From Cognatundibacterium rugosum (lineage in GTDB: Bacteria > Pseudomonadota > Gammaproteobacteria > Burkholderiales > Burkholderiaceae_D), in assembly GCF_014284365.1 (NCBI RefSeq), contig NZ_JACOGG010000011.1, positions 62,001-126,000 on the forward strand: a DNA stretch of 64,000 nt, read 5' to 3'. A model generated the notes under the pieces. That model did no database searches. It was given only the letters and a program-made list of their open reading frames with translations, and had not been told where the DNA came from. The position numbers and the translations under genes are program-made. Below, piece by piece: positions 26,421 through 36,194 of the stretch (positions within the stretch are counted from its first letter, which is position 1; the number at the start of each line of letters is the position of its first letter).

Positions 26421-29143
26421 TCCAGTTCATCTTCTATCATCGGTGGCAGTGGCGGTGCGTTTCCCAGTGGCAGCGAAACGGTGAATTGCGCACCACCATC
26501 TGGCCGGTTGGCCGCTACGATTTTTCCGCTATGCGCGAGCACGATGCTCTCACAAATCGCCAGCCCCAGCCCCACACCCGGACTGGCTGCCTCCAGTTCG
26601 CCACGGGTAAATTTCTCAAAAATATTGACGCCGGACGGCAATCCGGGGCCATCATCCAGCACACTCAGGTGCACAAAATCAGCCTCTGCCTGCGCAGTGA
26701 TCTGAATTTGAGAGCGGCCGTATTTTGCCGCGTTTTCTAACAGATTGCACAGTACACGCTCCATCAAAACCGCGTCAAAGTACAACAGCGGTAAGTCCGC
26801 CGGTATCGCAGTTTTGAGTACATGGCCTTGCAAGCTGTGCTGGCAGGCGCGCAGTGCGCTGCCGACCACTTCTTCCAAAGGTTGCCATTGCTGGTTGAGC
26901 GTGACTTTACCCGATTGCAGTCGCGCCATGTCCAACAGATTGACCACCAGTCCACTCATGCGCAGCGCTTCATCGTGGATAGCCAGACTCAGTTCAGCCC
27001 GTTTAGGTGGCGCTAAATCAGCCTGTTCATGCAAGGTACTGGCCAGGCCGACAATAGCCGTCAGCGGGGTGCGTAAATCATGTGAGATTGCCGACAGCAA
27101 AGCGTTGCGCATACGTTCCGCTTCCATATTGATTAAAGCATCCTGCGCCACTTCGACATAATGCACACGCTCCAGCGCCAGCGCAATCTGCGCGGCAAAG
27201 GTATCGAGCAACTGCTGCTGTTCAGGCTGAAAAATTTGTCGCGTATCTTTAGGCGCGATTGCCAGTACCCCACGTGTGCGCATCGGTGCACGCAATGGCA
27301 GATACAAGACCGCATTGGAGGGTAGGGTCTGGGTGCCCAGACCTGCGCTTTGATGATGATCGTAGACCCATTGCGCAACGCTGGTATCGATTGTATTGAG
27401 CAGCATTTGCTGCACTGGATCTGGCTGACCGGTTTCCGCCAGCGGCTGGCGGATTTTGTCATGGCTGTCCGGTAGCAGGATCGCGACTCTGGCCTGAAAT
27501 ACGGGAGCCAGATGATTGATGCCGATTTCGATAATCTGTTCTACCATCAGGGCACCGGACAAGGCTTTGCTCATGGTGTATAAGGCATCGGCACGGCGTT
27601 CCCTGTAAAGCGCAACCTGGGCCTGAAAGCGCAGATTCGTCATCAGTTTGCTGATGGTCAGTGATACGGCCAGCATGATGACAAAGGTGAACAGATACTG
27701 GCTGTCACTGACACTGAAAGAAAAACGTGGCGGTACAAAAAAATAATCAAAACTGGCGACGCTGAGCAAAGAGGCGAGTACCGAGGCACTGCGTCCAAAA
27801 CGTAGCGCAACGAATACTACCCCCAGCAAATACAGCATCACCACGTTCGCCAGATCAAACACTTGCGTCAGCCCTGCACTCAGCAGGGTCGCGACCAGGC
27901 AGACCGCAATGGTCCACAGATAGGCTGACAGCGGTGTGCGCTGGTTTTGATCCAGATCGATATGATTGCTCTCAGTCTGCGCAGTCTTGTCTTGCGCACT
28001 AAGGTCATGGCCTACCATCACCACATCAATATCGGTGCTGCGGCTGGCCAGCTCATCTGCCAGACTGGTACGCAGCAGGCGGGTCCAGGCTGGTCGTAGG
28101 GATTTGCCGATCACCAGTTTGGATACATTGCGGCTACGTGCGTAACTGAGCAGCAGCATGGCCAGGTTGTCACCTGCCAGCGTGGTGGTTTCAGCCCCCA
28201 GTTCCTGTGCCAGTTTCAATGCTTTCAGAAGCGCATCCTGTTGACCGGCCTGACGTTTAGCCAGTTTTGGCGTTTCTACATACACCGCGATCCAGTCGGC
28301 ACGCAGGCTGGCTGCCAGCCTTGCGGCACCGCGTACCAGCTTGCTGGCGCTGGCATCTGGCCCGATACAGACCAGCAGTCTTTCTTTCGCTTGCCAGACT
28401 TGATGGATGGCCTGATCGGCGCGGTAATCGCGCATTTGCACATCGACCTGATCGGCAGTACGGCGCAGTGCCAGCTCGCGTAAAGCAATCAGGTTCCCTT
28501 TACGGAAAAAATTTTTTGCAGCACGCTGGGCTTGCTGTTCAAGATAGACTTTACCTTCTTTTAAACGTCGCAGTAATTCGTCCGGTGGCAAATCGACCAG
28601 CGTGATTTCATCGGCCAGATCAAAAATTTTATCTGGCACAGTTTCCCACACCCGGATGCCAGTGATCTGTCCCACTACATCATTCAGCGTCTCCAGATGC
28701 TGCACATTCACGGTGGTGTACACATCGATGCCAGCTGCGAGTAATTCTTCCACGTCCTGCCAGCGTTTGGCATGACGTGAGCCTGCGACATTGGAATGCG
28801 CCAGTTCATCCACCAGCAGCAAATCCGGCCGACGCTGTAACGCGGCATCCAGATCGAATTCTGACAGTACTCTGTCTTTGTATAGAATTTGTTGTGATGG
28901 CAGGACCTCAAGCGCTTGCGTCATCTTGATGGTATCTTGCCTGCCATGGGTTTCTACGATGCCGATCACGACATCAAGCCCTTTTTGTTGTTGCAGATGC
29001 GCTGCATTCAGCATTGCATAGGTCTTACCCACCCCGGCACAGGCGCCAAAAAAAATTTTTAAGTGTCCACGCTGCTGTTTTGCGTCTTCACGCTGTATCT
29101 TGTCCAGCAAGGTGTCCGGGTCGGGGCGGTAATCGTTCATCAT
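26417..29143 (-). CDS. kdpD: KdpD potassium/turgor sensor histidine kinase
   Basis: This 908-residue membrane sensor phosphorylates KdpE. The N-terminal KdpD domain carries a Walker A motif (FFGACAGVGKTYAML, ~residue 28-42), VIGIVETHGR and LLLVDELAHSN. Then come a USP-like domain (~250-370), four closely spaced membrane helices (~400-500), a GAF-like domain, and the kinase core with AISHDLRTPLTAIVG (phospho-His), NLLENAAKYG, DDGPGLP and GVGLGLAICESIV. All domains are intact and the length matches E. coli KdpD. It starts 12 bp after kdpC. Confidence 0.96.
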   Translation of the reverse strand: MMNDYRPDPDTLLDKIQREDAKQQRGHLKIFFGACAGVGKTYAMLNAAHLQQQKGLDVVIGIVETHGRQDTIKMTQALEVLPSQQILYKDRVLSEFDLDAALQRRPDLLLVDELAHSNVAGSRHAKRWQDVEELLAAGIDVYTTVNVQHLETLNDVVGQITGIRVWETVPDKIFDLADEITLVDLPPDELLRRLKEGKVYLEQQAQRAAKNFFRKGNLIALRELALRRTADQVDVQMRDYRADQAIHQVWQAKERLLVCIGPDASASKLVRGAARLAASLRADWIAVYVETPKLAKRQAGQQDALLKALKLAQELGAETTTLAGDNLAMLLLSYARSRNVSKLVIGKSLRPAWTRLLRTSLADELASRSTDIDVVMVGHDLSAQDKTAQTESNHIDLDQNQRTPLSAYLWTIAVCLVATLLSAGLTQVFDLANVVMLYLLGVVFVALRFGRSASVLASLLSVASFDYFFVPPRFSFSVSDSQYLFTFVIMLAVSLTISKLMTNLRFQAQVALYRERRADALYTMSKALSGALMVEQIIEIGINHLAPVFQARVAILLPDSHDKIRQPLAETGQPDPVQQMLLNTIDTSVAQWVYDHHQSAGLGTQTLPSNAVLYLPLRAPMRTRGVLAIAPKDTRQIFQPEQQQLLDTFAAQIALALERVHYVEVAQDALINMEAERMRNALLSAISHDLRTPLTAIVGLASTLHEQADLAPPKRAELSLAIHDEALRMSGLVVNLLDMARLQSGKVTLNQQWQPLEEVVGSALRACQHSLQGHVLKTAIPADLPLLYFDAVLMERVLCNLLENAAKYGRSQIQITAQAEADFVHLSVLDDGPGLPSGVNIFEKFTRGELEAASPGVGLGLAICESIVLAHSGKIVAANRPDGGAQFTVSLPLGNAPPLPPMIEDELE

Positions 29144-29155
29144 TTACTTCAATAT

Positions 29156-29728
29156 TTATTTCTTCATTTGATCAAGTGCGAGATTCAGTTCCAGCACATT
29201 CACACGTGCCTCGCCCAGAATACCGAATTGTGCAGACTCTGTGTGCTTTTCCACTAAAGCGCGCAGCTGTTTCTGGCTGAGCCCGCGTATCCGTGCTACC
29301 CGAACTAACTGATATTCGGCGGCAGCCGGACTGATATGCGGATCCAGACCACTGCCGGAAGCAGTGACCAGATCGACCGGAACCGGATTGGTATTACCCG
29401 GATCGGCATCGCGCAAAGCCTTGATACGTTCCTCCAACGCAGTTTTTAAAGCTGGGTTAGTCGGTCCCTGATTGGCACCGCCCGAAGCCAGGCCATTATA
29501 GGCAAACGTGCCACTGGCCGATGGGCGGCTCCAGAAATACTTGGGATCGCTAAAGCTTTGGCCTATCAGTTTCGAACCGAGCAGCTTGTCGTCTTTTTGT
29601 ATCAGGCTGCCGTTGGCTTGTTCCGGATAGGCGATTTTGCCGATACCGGTCACAGCCAGTGGATAAAGGATGCCGGTAATGGCGCTCAGTACGATAAAAG
29701 AGCCGATTAAGGGACGCAGGATTTTCAT
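29156..29728 (-). CDS. kdpC: potassium-transporting ATPase subunit C
   Basis: KdpC (190 residues) is a single-span protein that stabilises the KdpFABC complex and aids ATP binding by KdpB. The N-terminal helix (LIGSFIVLSAITGILYPLAVTGI) is followed by a periplasmic domain with SKLIGQSFSDPKYFWSRPSA and the GSGLDPHISPAAAEYQ signature. Start has an AAGGAG site. It lies 14 bp after kdpB. Confidence 0.97.
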   Translation of the reverse strand: MKILRPLIGSFIVLSAITGILYPLAVTGIGKIAYPEQANGSLIQKDDKLLGSKLIGQSFSDPKYFWSRPSASGTFAYNGLASGGANQGPTNPALKTALEERIKALRDADPGNTNPVPVDLVTASGSGLDPHISPAAAEYQLVRVARIRGLSQKQLRALVEKHTESAQFGILGEARVNVLELNLALDQMKK

Positions 29729-29742
29729 AACAGGACTCCTTA

Positions 29743-31824
29743 TTAAACCAGACCAAGTACGGTCAGGATGATGTCGATGAGCTTAATGCCGATAAACGGA
29801 ACCAGGAGACCGCCCAGACCGTAGATCAGTAAATTGCGACGCAGCAGTATATCTGCGCCCAGTGGACGATATTTGACGCCTTTTAATGCCAGTGGGATCA
29901 GGAACACGATAATCAGTGCGTTAAAGATCACTGCCGACATGATGGAACTGGCAGGGCTGCTCAGATGCATCAGATTCAGTGCATTTAATTGCGGATAGGT
30001 CGTTGCAAATGCTGCCGGGATAATCGCAAAATACTTCGCTACATCGTTGGCGATACTGAAGGTAGTCAGTGACCCGCGTGTCATCAGCATTTGCTTACCG
30101 ATTTCGACGATCTCGATCAGCTTGGTCGGATTGGAGTCTAGGTCGACCATATTGCCTGCTTCTTTCGCAGCCTGGGTACCGCTGTTCATCGCGACCGCCA
30201 CATCGGCCTGCGCCAGCGCCGGTGCATCATTGGTGCCATCACCGGTCATCGCGACCAGTTTTCCATCAGCCTGATGCGAGCGTATCAGTTTCAGTTTGTC
30301 TTCCGGCGTTGCTTCAGCCAGGAAATCATCGACACCGGCCTCTGCGGCAATGGCGGCTGCGGTCAGCCGGTTATCGCCAGTGATCATGATGGTTTTAATC
30401 CCCATTTTGCGCAGTTCTGCAAAACGCTCTTTGATACCGCCTTTGACGATGTCTTTCAGTTCTATCACACCCATCACGCGCTGATCGTCGGTCACGACTA
30501 AGGGCGTACTGCCTTGACGTGAAACCTGATCAACGATGTCGAGTACTGCTTGCGGAAATTGCAGGCCGGTTTCCGTGAAGGCTTTACGCATCGCGTCGAC
30601 AGAGCCTTTGCGAATTTTGCGCACACTACCATTTTGCGTCAGATCGACACCGCTCATACGGGTCTGAGCGGTGAAAGGAATGAACTCAGCGCCCAGCGAC
30701 TGCAAGTCTCTTTCGCGTAGCTGGAATTTGTTTTTTGCGAGTATCACGATACTGCGGCCTTCCGGTGTTTCATCTGCCAGTGAAGACAATTGCGCAGCAT
30801 CGGCCAGCTGTTCTTCAGAGACACCAAACGCAGGATAAAATGCAGCTGCCTGGCGGTTGCCCAGCGTGATGGTGCCGGTTTTATCCAGCAAGAGCACGTC
30901 AACGTCGCCAGCCGCTTCTACCGCACGCCCCGAGGTGGCGATCACATTTGCCTGCATCATGCGGCTCATGCCAGCCACACCGATCGCTGATAACAAGCCA
31001 CCTATCGTCGTAGGAATCAGACACACCAGCAAAGCGACCAGTACGGTGATGGTGACTGGCATGCCAGCACCGGATGCTTCAACGCTGAACAGCGAGAAAG
31101 GCAGCAGGGTCACCGTCGCCAGCAGGAACACGATAGTCAGGGCCACCAGTAATATCGTCAATGCGATTTCATTCGGTGTTTTTTGACGTTTTGCACCCTC
31201 TACCATTGCGATCATACGATCGAGAAAAGCTTCACCCGGATTGACGGTCACTTTGACGATGATCCAGTCCGACAATACGCGGGTTCCGCCTGTGACTGCA
31301 CTGAAATCGCCACCGGATTCGCGTATTACAGGTGCTGATTCGCCGGTAATGGCAGATTCATCGACCGACGCTACGCCTTCGATCACTTCGCCGTCAGCTG
31401 GAATCACATCATTCGCTTCAACCAGGATGAAGTCGCCTTTACGCAGGCTGGAACCATTGACCAAGATTTGCGTTGCGTCACGCTTAGCTGTCTGCAGTTT
31501 TTTTGCTCTGACATCTTGTTTTGCGCTGCGCAGCGACTCTGCCTGTGCTTTGCTGCGGCCTTCTGCCAACGCCTCAGCAAAATTGGCAAATAAGACGGTA
31601 AACCACAGCCACAGGCAAATGGCGAGTATAAAGCCAGCGGGTGCTTCGCCCTGGCTGAGGAAGGCTTGCACGGTCAGCGCTGTGGTGAGCAGGCTGCCGA
31701 CATACACTACAAACATCACCGGATTCCTCATCTGGATTTGCGGTTGCAGTTTGCGGAACGCATCGGCGATAGCCGGTTTTAAAATGCTGGAATTCAGCAA
31801 GGACAGCTCAATTTTATGACTCAT
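29743..31824 (-). CDS. kdpB: potassium-transporting P-type ATPase subunit B
   Basis: The 693-residue catalytic subunit hydrolyses ATP to power K+ uptake through KdpA. It shows [18 protein letters not shown] (actuator domain), [16 protein letters not shown] (phosphorylated Asp), [30 protein letters not shown] and [36 protein letters not shown] (hinge). The total matches the family. The gap to kdpA is 134 bp, longer than the other gaps in the operon, and I found no gene or terminator in it. Confidence 0.98.
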   Translation of the reverse strand: MSHKIELSLLNSSILKPAIADAFRKLQPQIQMRNPVMFVVYVGSLLTTALTVQAFLSQGEAPAGFILAICLWLWFTVLFANFAEALAEGRSKAQAESLRSAKQDVRAKKLQTAKRDATQILVNGSSLRKGDFILVEANDVIPADGEVIEGVASVDESAITGESAPVIRESGGDFSAVTGGTRVLSDWIIVKVTVNPGEAFLDRMIAMVEGAKRQKTPNEIALTILLVALTIVFLLATVTLLPFSLFSVEASGAGMPVTITVLVALLVCLIPTTIGGLLSAIGVAGMSRMMQANVIATSGRAVEAAGDVDVLLLDKTGTITLGNRQAAAFYPAFGVSEEQLADAAQLSSLADETPEGRSIVILAKNKFQLRERDLQSLGAEFIPFTAQTRMSGVDLTQNGSVRKIRKGSVDAMRKAFTETGLQFPQAVLDIVDQVSRQGSTPLVVTDDQRVMGVIELKDIVKGGIKERFAELRKMGIKTIMITGDNRLTAAAIAAEAGVDDFLAEATPEDKLKLIRSHQADGKLVAMTGDGTNDAPALAQADVAVAMNSGTQAAKEAGNMVDLDSNPTKLIEIVEIGKQMLMTRGSLTTFSIANDVAKYFAIIPAAFATTYPQLNALNLMHLSSPASSIMSAVIFNALIIVFLIPLALKGVKYRPLGADILLRRNLLIYGLGGLLVPFIGIKLIDIILTVLGLV

Positions 31825-31958
31825 TTTCTTCTTTCTAAATGAGAGATTTCTGCATATTCAACGTAGTGAATAACTATCCCGATACGGTCCCCATACAAAG
31901 CTGGCGGCGATGCGTTGCTTTTGCACGGGGAGGCCACGGACAGTATTGAGAAGTTCTC

Positions 31959-33776
31959 TTATTGGGCGATCATGATCAGATGTTCGACAATAGGACCCAA
32001 GGCCAGTGCCGGGATATAGGTCAGGGCACCAACAATGATGACTGTGCCCAACAACAAACTGACGAATAAAGGACCATGGGTAGGCAAGGTGCCTGCTGTT
32101 GCTGTCAGGCGTTTCTTGGCAGCGAGAGAACCGGCAATCGCGAGGATAGGTATGATGATCCAGAAGCGGCCGAACCACATCGCAATCGCCAGCATCAGGT
32201 TATAGAAGGGCGTGTTGGCAGACAGTCCCGCAAATGCGCTACCGTTATTATTGGCCGCTGAAACGAAGGCATACAAAATTTCACTAAAGCCATGTGCGCC
32301 AGGATTGGCAATGCCTGCCTTACCATCTGCCACCAGCACAGAGATCGCGGTACCTGCCAGCACCAGCAAAGGGCCGATCAGGATGGAGACTGCAATCATT
32401 TTCATTTCGTAGGCTTCAATTTTTTTACCCAGATATTCCGGCGTACGTCCTATCATCAGGCCAGCGATAAAAACCGCCAGAATCGCGAAGATCAGCATGC
32501 CGTAAAAACCTGCGCCGACACCACCGAACACCACTTCACCGAGTTGCATCAGAATCAGAGGCACCATGCCGCCCAGCGGTGTGTAGGAATCGTGCATGCT
32601 ATTGACTGCGCCACAGGAAGCTGCTGTCGTGATGGTGGCAAACAAGCCGCTGGCGGCGATGCCGAAACGTGCTTCCTTGCCTTCCATGTTGCCGCCAGCC
32701 TGAGACAGTGCCATTCCATCGCTCGCGGTCTGATCTATACCTAGTTTGCTGAACATAGGATTGCCTTGCTGTTCGGCGGTGATGGCTACACCGGCAAACG
32801 CCACAAACAAAATCGTCATGACTGCAAAAATCGCCCAACCCTGGCGCTGCTCGCTGACCATCTTGCCAAAGGTAATACACAGCGCAGCAGGAATCAGGAA
32901 AATCGCGAGCATTTGCAGAAAGTTTGAAAACGGCGTCGGATTTTCAAAAGGATGGGCGGAGTTGGCATTGAAGAAGCCACCACCATTGGTGCCCAGCATT
33001 TTGATCGCTTCTTGTGATGCTACCGGCCCCATAGGCAATATCTGTGTTGTGGTGCTTTGCGCTTCAAGCACAGGTTTGCCAGCCGCATCCAGCACTGGTG
33101 CACCGGCTGCATCCACTTTCGGCACGGTATAGTCGAGTTTTTCAAGCAGATCGGCTGTTTTGTAGGCATCGAAATTCTGGATCACACCCTGGCTCATTAA
33201 ACCAGTCGCAAAAAGAAACGCAAGCGGAAGCAAGACGTAAAGAGTACCGCGTGTCAGGTCCACCCAGAAGTTACCTATGCTTTGCACCGTATGACGCGCG
33301 AAACCCCGTATCAAGGCAATCGCGACTGCCAGACCAGTTGCTGCGGACAAGAAGTTTTGTACGCTTAAACCCAGCATCTGGGTCAGATAGCTCATCGTCG
33401 TTTCCGGTACATAGCTTTGCCAGTTCGTATTGGTGACAAAGCTGACTGCGGTATTAAGTGAGGAATCTTCTGTGATGCCAGGCAGGTGTTGGGGGTTCAG
33501 CGGCAGCGCAAATTGCAGACGTTGTAAGCCATACAGTACAAAGACACCGAGCACATTAAATGCAAGCAAAGTGATCGCATAGTGCTTCCACGACATTTCT
33601 TCTTTTGCGTCAATGCCAAAAAATTGATAGCAGCGTTTTTCCAGTGGCTGTAATAGCCAGGACAACGCATTTTTTTCTCCGTTCATCACCCGGGTGATGT
33701 AGAGCCCCAGAGGTATAGCCAGGGCGACGAGTACGCCTAAATACAAAGCGATTTGAAATGATGCAGAGTGATTCAT
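31959..33776 (-). CDS. kdpA: potassium-transporting ATPase potassium-binding subunit A
   Basis: KdpA (605 residues) is the channel-like membrane subunit that selects K+. It has about ten membrane helices and four degenerate selectivity loops, e.g. [49 protein letters not shown] and [18 protein letters not shown]. The ATG at 33776 lies one base after the kdpF stop, consistent with coupled expression. The periplasmic loop near 205-240 carries an Ala/Gly/Pro-rich insertion ([20 protein letters not shown]) with an internal repeat AGxPVL. Confidence 0.98.
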   Translation of the reverse strand: MNHSASFQIALYLGVLVALAIPLGLYITRVMNGEKNALSWLLQPLEKRCYQFFGIDAKEEMSWKHYAITLLAFNVLGVFVLYGLQRLQFALPLNPQHLPGITEDSSLNTAVSFVTNTNWQSYVPETTMSYLTQMLGLSVQNFLSAATGLAVAIALIRGFARHTVQSIGNFWVDLTRGTLYVLLPLAFLFATGLMSQGVIQNFDAYKTADLLEKLDYTVPKVDAAGAPVLDAAGKPVLEAQSTTTQILPMGPVASQEAIKMLGTNGGGFFNANSAHPFENPTPFSNFLQMLAIFLIPAALCITFGKMVSEQRQGWAIFAVMTILFVAFAGVAITAEQQGNPMFSKLGIDQTASDGMALSQAGGNMEGKEARFGIAASGLFATITTAASCGAVNSMHDSYTPLGGMVPLILMQLGEVVFGGVGAGFYGMLIFAILAVFIAGLMIGRTPEYLGKKIEAYEMKMIAVSILIGPLLVLAGTAISVLVADGKAGIANPGAHGFSEILYAFVSAANNNGSAFAGLSANTPFYNLMLAIAMWFGRFWIIIPILAIAGSLAAKKRLTATAGTLPTHGPLFVSLLLGTVIIVGALTYIPALALGPIVEHLIMIAQ

Positions 33777-33777
33777 T

Positions 33778-33867
33778 TTAAAATGCCTCCGGTTTCAACA
33801 AGGCATACACCAGGTAAATCAATAGCAGCAGCGCGACGATGGCGCCTATGATGTGAAACAGGCTCAT
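33778..33867 (-). CDS. kdpF: KdpF, 29-residue potassium pump subunit
   Basis: A 29-residue single-helix protein reading [20 protein letters not shown] and ending YALLKPEAF, the normal KdpF layout, in which the helix stabilises the KdpABC complex. The terminal LLKPE/F segment is a good family mark. The stop lies one base before the kdpA ATG, and its start overlaps the preceding 30-codon ORF by ATGA. It is too short to be found by ordinary length cut-offs. Confidence 0.93.
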   Translation of the reverse strand: MSLFHIIGAIVALLLLIYLVYALLKPEAF

Positions 33868-33956
33868 GCTTTGCCTCCGAGGCGGCTGCAGCCCTGAATC
33901 AGGGCGAAACTGGCGACTGCAAACAGCAGCAGATAGCCGAGATATAAAAAATCCAT
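33864..33956 (-). CDS. 30-residue membrane protein leading the kdp operon
   Basis: A 30-residue ORF reading MDFLYLGYLLLFAVASFALI then [10 protein letters not shown]. It has one hydrophobic helix (residues 3-20) and a short basic tail. A GGAG ribosome site lies 5 bp before the ATG, and the TGA overlaps the kdpF ATG. Position, coupling and composition support a real gene; small membrane ORFs of this kind precede kdpF in other betaproteobacteria as I recall, but I have no family name for it. It could be an extra pump subunit or a translation leader. Confidence 0.75.
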   Translation of the reverse strand: MDFLYLGYLLLFAVASFALIQGCSRLGGKA

Positions 33957-34033
33957 ATAAACTCCAACGAGAATGGCTGAGTCATTACGATAGGGAATTC
34001 GGGGTAAAGATGTCGTATAGCTTGTGCAAAGCG

Positions 34034-34051
34034 GTGTAAAAATTGTGTAAA
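34034..34051 (-). promoter_or_regulatory. probable KdpE-binding box of the kdp operon
   Basis: On the minus strand TTTACAC occurs twice, 11 bp apart (plus-strand GTGTAAA at 34034-34040 and 34045-34051), within a T-rich stretch very like the E. coli KdpE site upstream of kdpFABC. A TATACG -10-like hexamer follows near 34015-34020. The box is about 80-95 bp upstream of the first kdp gene. Confidence 0.6.
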
Positions 34052-34114
34052 CGCGTGCTCGTGGCCGCGGCCTGCGGTAGCGTCATACGGAGATGGTTTT
34101 GCGTCGATCAAAAT

Positions 34115-34154
34115 AAAAATCGGGCGTCAGACATGATGTCCTGACACCCGATTT
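34115..34154 (-). terminator. terminator of the TorF-type porin gene
   Basis: AAATCGGGcGTCAG (34117-34130) and CTGACaCCCGATTT (34141-34154) form a 13-bp stem. On the minus strand the stem is followed by TTATTTT. It lies 41 bp past the porin stop. Confidence 0.8.
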
Positions 34155-34194
34155 AGCAGCATTGACAGCCTGTGTTTTCGACCGATTCAACCGC

Positions 34195-34971
34195 TCAGAA
34201 GGTTTTGCTAACGCTCACCACCAGACTGTTTTTACCCATGAATTTGCCATTCGCTGCCGAGGCATAAAAGTTTTTATCGGCATTCGTGCCTATCGCGGCC
34301 AGGCTAAATGTCATGCCACCCAGCAGATTGACATCCTGACTGACTCCGATTTTGTAATCGCTATAACTTGCAGCACTGGCGTTGATGCCCTGAACTTTTT
34401 GGTAGCCAGCATGCAGATTCAGCGTCAGGCCTTCACGCAGTACAATATTTGCACCGAGGTCGAGGTAGCCGCTGTTTTTGCTATCCACAATACCGAATAA
34501 GGGGGTGAATGCATGTGAATACTTGAGGTAGGCCGGACCATAATTCAGCTGGCCGTAAAGTTCCAGCGTATTCGCATCTTTCAAGCCGACCTGATCCAGT
34601 TTGTTACCGGCATAGATATAGCCCAGTACGCCGACATCGTAGCTCAGGTCCGGACTGAGTTGTCCTTTTTTGCCTGCATACACGTCCCATTCCAAAGGTG
34701 TACTGCCTGCACCGGGCGTATCTTTAATCCATTTAATGGTCGATAACCATGTACCTGCATACAGACCGGTAGGCGTATGGCTGAGATCGGCGCCACCTTG
34801 CAATGCAGGGTCCAGGCGCGTTTGTGAAATGCCACGGTAACGGTAATCACTGATCAGGCTGGCATTGAAACTCAGATCCAGATCAGGTTTGGCTTCCTGC
34901 GCCAATGCGGCAGAAGTGCTGAGGGCTGCGCTGCTCAGCAGCAAAGCGGCATACAGGGTATTTTTCTTCAT
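34195..34971 (-). CDS. TorF family putative outer-membrane porin
   Basis: A 258-residue beta-barrel protein with a signal peptide (KKNTLYAALLLSSAALSTSAALAQ, cleaved near ALAQ-EAK). The mature part begins with the family segment DLDLSFNASLISDYRYRGISQTRLDPALQGG (TIGR02001 type) and ends in a C-terminal phenylalanine (SVSKTF), the usual outer-membrane sorting signal. Alternating strands and aromatic girdles fit a barrel of ~12 strands. I use ATG 34971, with AAGGAA 6 bp upstream; the longer frame from 35058 adds non-signal residues. Substrate is unknown. It is monocistronic, with its own terminator. Confidence 0.86.
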   Translation of the reverse strand: MKKNTLYAALLLSSAALSTSAALAQEAKPDLDLSFNASLISDYRYRGISQTRLDPALQGGADLSHTPTGLYAGTWLSTIKWIKDTPGAGSTPLEWDVYAGKKGQLSPDLSYDVGVLGYIYAGNKLDQVGLKDANTLELYGQLNYGPAYLKYSHAFTPLFGIVDSKNSGYLDLGANIVLREGLTLNLHAGYQKVQGINASAASYSDYKIGVSQDVNLLGGMTFSLAAIGTNADKNFYASAANGKFMGKNSLVVSVSKTF

Positions 34972-35081
34972 GTGAATTCCTTGAGGGCGTTCGCCGGAAT
35001 AGCAAACGGAACGCACAAGAGAATACGCATTCGCACATAAAAACAGTGCAAAGACCATGTATGCGCGTATTAAGAAACTGT

Positions 35082-35103
35082 AAAAATGCAGCAGATTTGC
35101 TGC
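35082..35103 (-). terminator. short hairpin with T run downstream of panB
   Basis: On the minus strand GCAGCA-AATC-TGCTGC (35103-35088) is followed by ATTTTT. It lies ~120 bp beyond the panB stop. A second 9-bp inverted repeat (35148-35156 with 35171-35179) lies between but lacks a T run. Confidence 0.5.
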
Positions 35104-35209
35104 GTACTGTCCTTTGATTTACCGCACATTGAAATGAGATTGAACACTGCTGCTGTCAGCCCTGTAGCTAACAGCAGCAATGATCCGGACACAGGCTGAA
35201 GGTGGTGCC

Positions 35210-35235
35210 AGAAGCAGTGTTCAGAAGCAGTGTTC
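35210..35235. repeat. 13-bp perfect tandem duplication at the panB stop codon
   Basis: AGAAGCAGTGTTC occurs twice in direct succession (35210-35222 and 35223-35235). On the minus strand the first-read copy encodes the last panB codons and the junction forms the TGA stop; the second copy is outside the gene. Confidence 0.85.
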
Positions 35236-36033
35236 AGGTGCGGGGAAACTTTGCTCTTTGACGGCCTGTACGTAAGCGCTGACGGCCGCATCAATACTGG
35301 TCTGACCTTCCATGAAATTTTTCACAAAGCGCGCCTTACGGCCAGGGAAAACGCCGAGCAAATCATGCATGACTAAGACCTGCCCAGAGCAATCCACACC
35401 CGCACCGATACCTATGGTGGGAATATGCAGCGAGTCAGTGACTTCTTTGCCCAATGTGGCCGGAATGGCCTCCAGCACCAGCAGGCTGGCGCCGGCTTCC
35501 TGTACGGCTAAGGCTTCGGTCTTGAGTAATTCTGCAGCGGCACTGGTTTTACCCTGCACTTTATACCCACCCAACTGATGTACCGATTGTGGTGTCAGGC
35601 CCAGGTGGGCACAGACTGGAATAGAACGTTCCGTCAGGAAGCGTATGGTCGGCAGTAACCAGGTACCACCTTCGAGTTTCACCATTTGCGCACCGGCACG
35701 TATCAGACGGGCAGCATTGTCGAAAGCAGATTCCGGTGTGGCATAGGCGCCGAACGGCAGGTCGGCCACCACCAGCGCCTTTTGATTGCCTCGTGCGACA
35801 GAGGCGGTGTGGTACACCATGTCATCGACCGTCACTGGCAGCGTGGAGTCATGCCCCTGACTCACCATGCCGAGTGAATCACCGATGAGCAAGATCTCGA
35901 CACCGCAGCGATCCATCAGCGCTGCGAAGCTGGCGTCATAGCAGGTCAGCATAGTGATTTTTTCTCCCTGCTCACGCATGGTCATCAGACCAGGGATACT
36001 GACCGCTTTGCGGTCTTGCAGATATTCAGCCAT
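35221..36033 (-). CDS. panB: 3-methyl-2-oxobutanoate hydroxymethyltransferase
   Basis: PanB makes ketopantoate from 2-ketoisovalerate and methylene-tetrahydrofolate, the first step of pantothenate/CoA synthesis. The 270-residue TIM barrel contains [32 protein letters not shown] (metal Asp), [36 protein letters not shown] and [21 protein letters not shown], all family motifs. The end PAPEHCF matches the usual PxEHxF terminus, so the tandem duplication at its stop has not truncated it. A strongly structured leader lies just upstream. Confidence 0.97.
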   Translation of the reverse strand: MAEYLQDRKAVSIPGLMTMREQGEKITMLTCYDASFAALMDRCGVEILLIGDSLGMVSQGHDSTLPVTVDDMVYHTASVARGNQKALVVADLPFGAYATPESAFDNAARLIRAGAQMVKLEGGTWLLPTIRFLTERSIPVCAHLGLTPQSVHQLGGYKVQGKTSAAAELLKTEALAVQEAGASLLVLEAIPATLGKEVTDSLHIPTIGIGAGVDCSGQVLVMHDLLGVFPGRKARFVKNFMEGQTSIDAAVSAYVQAVKEQSFPAPEHCF

Positions 36034-36065
36034 TTTTCCTCCAAAGGATAATTGCAGGACTGACG

Positions 36066-36147
36066 CGACAGCCTTACCGCGAACGGTTTTAACAGGCGTT
36101 GCTCAGTCATAGATTGACTGCCTGTTGACGGTAACGCGGTTGTGTCG
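36066..36147 (-). ncRNA. structured leader element upstream of panB
   Basis: Five nested pairings converge on one loop: 36066-36070 with 36143-36147, 36076-36081 with 36135-36140, 36091-36097 with 36120-36126, and 36105-36109 with 36115-36119, the last closing a 5-nt loop. All four listed arms are perfect; an imperfect ACGGT/ACGGT segment lies between. The element is 33 nt upstream of the panB start, in the DUF486-panB gap. It matches no riboswitch class I recognise. It might be a leader RNA or an inserted palindromic repeat. Confidence 0.45.
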
Positions 36148-36194
36148 GCCCTGGATTAATACATGTTGTCAGTCCGCCGGGACGACGGATATCA

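Noticed and set aside
31825-31958. Hidden small gene between kdpB and kdpA
   Set aside because: The only minus-strand ATG frames stop after five or six codons.
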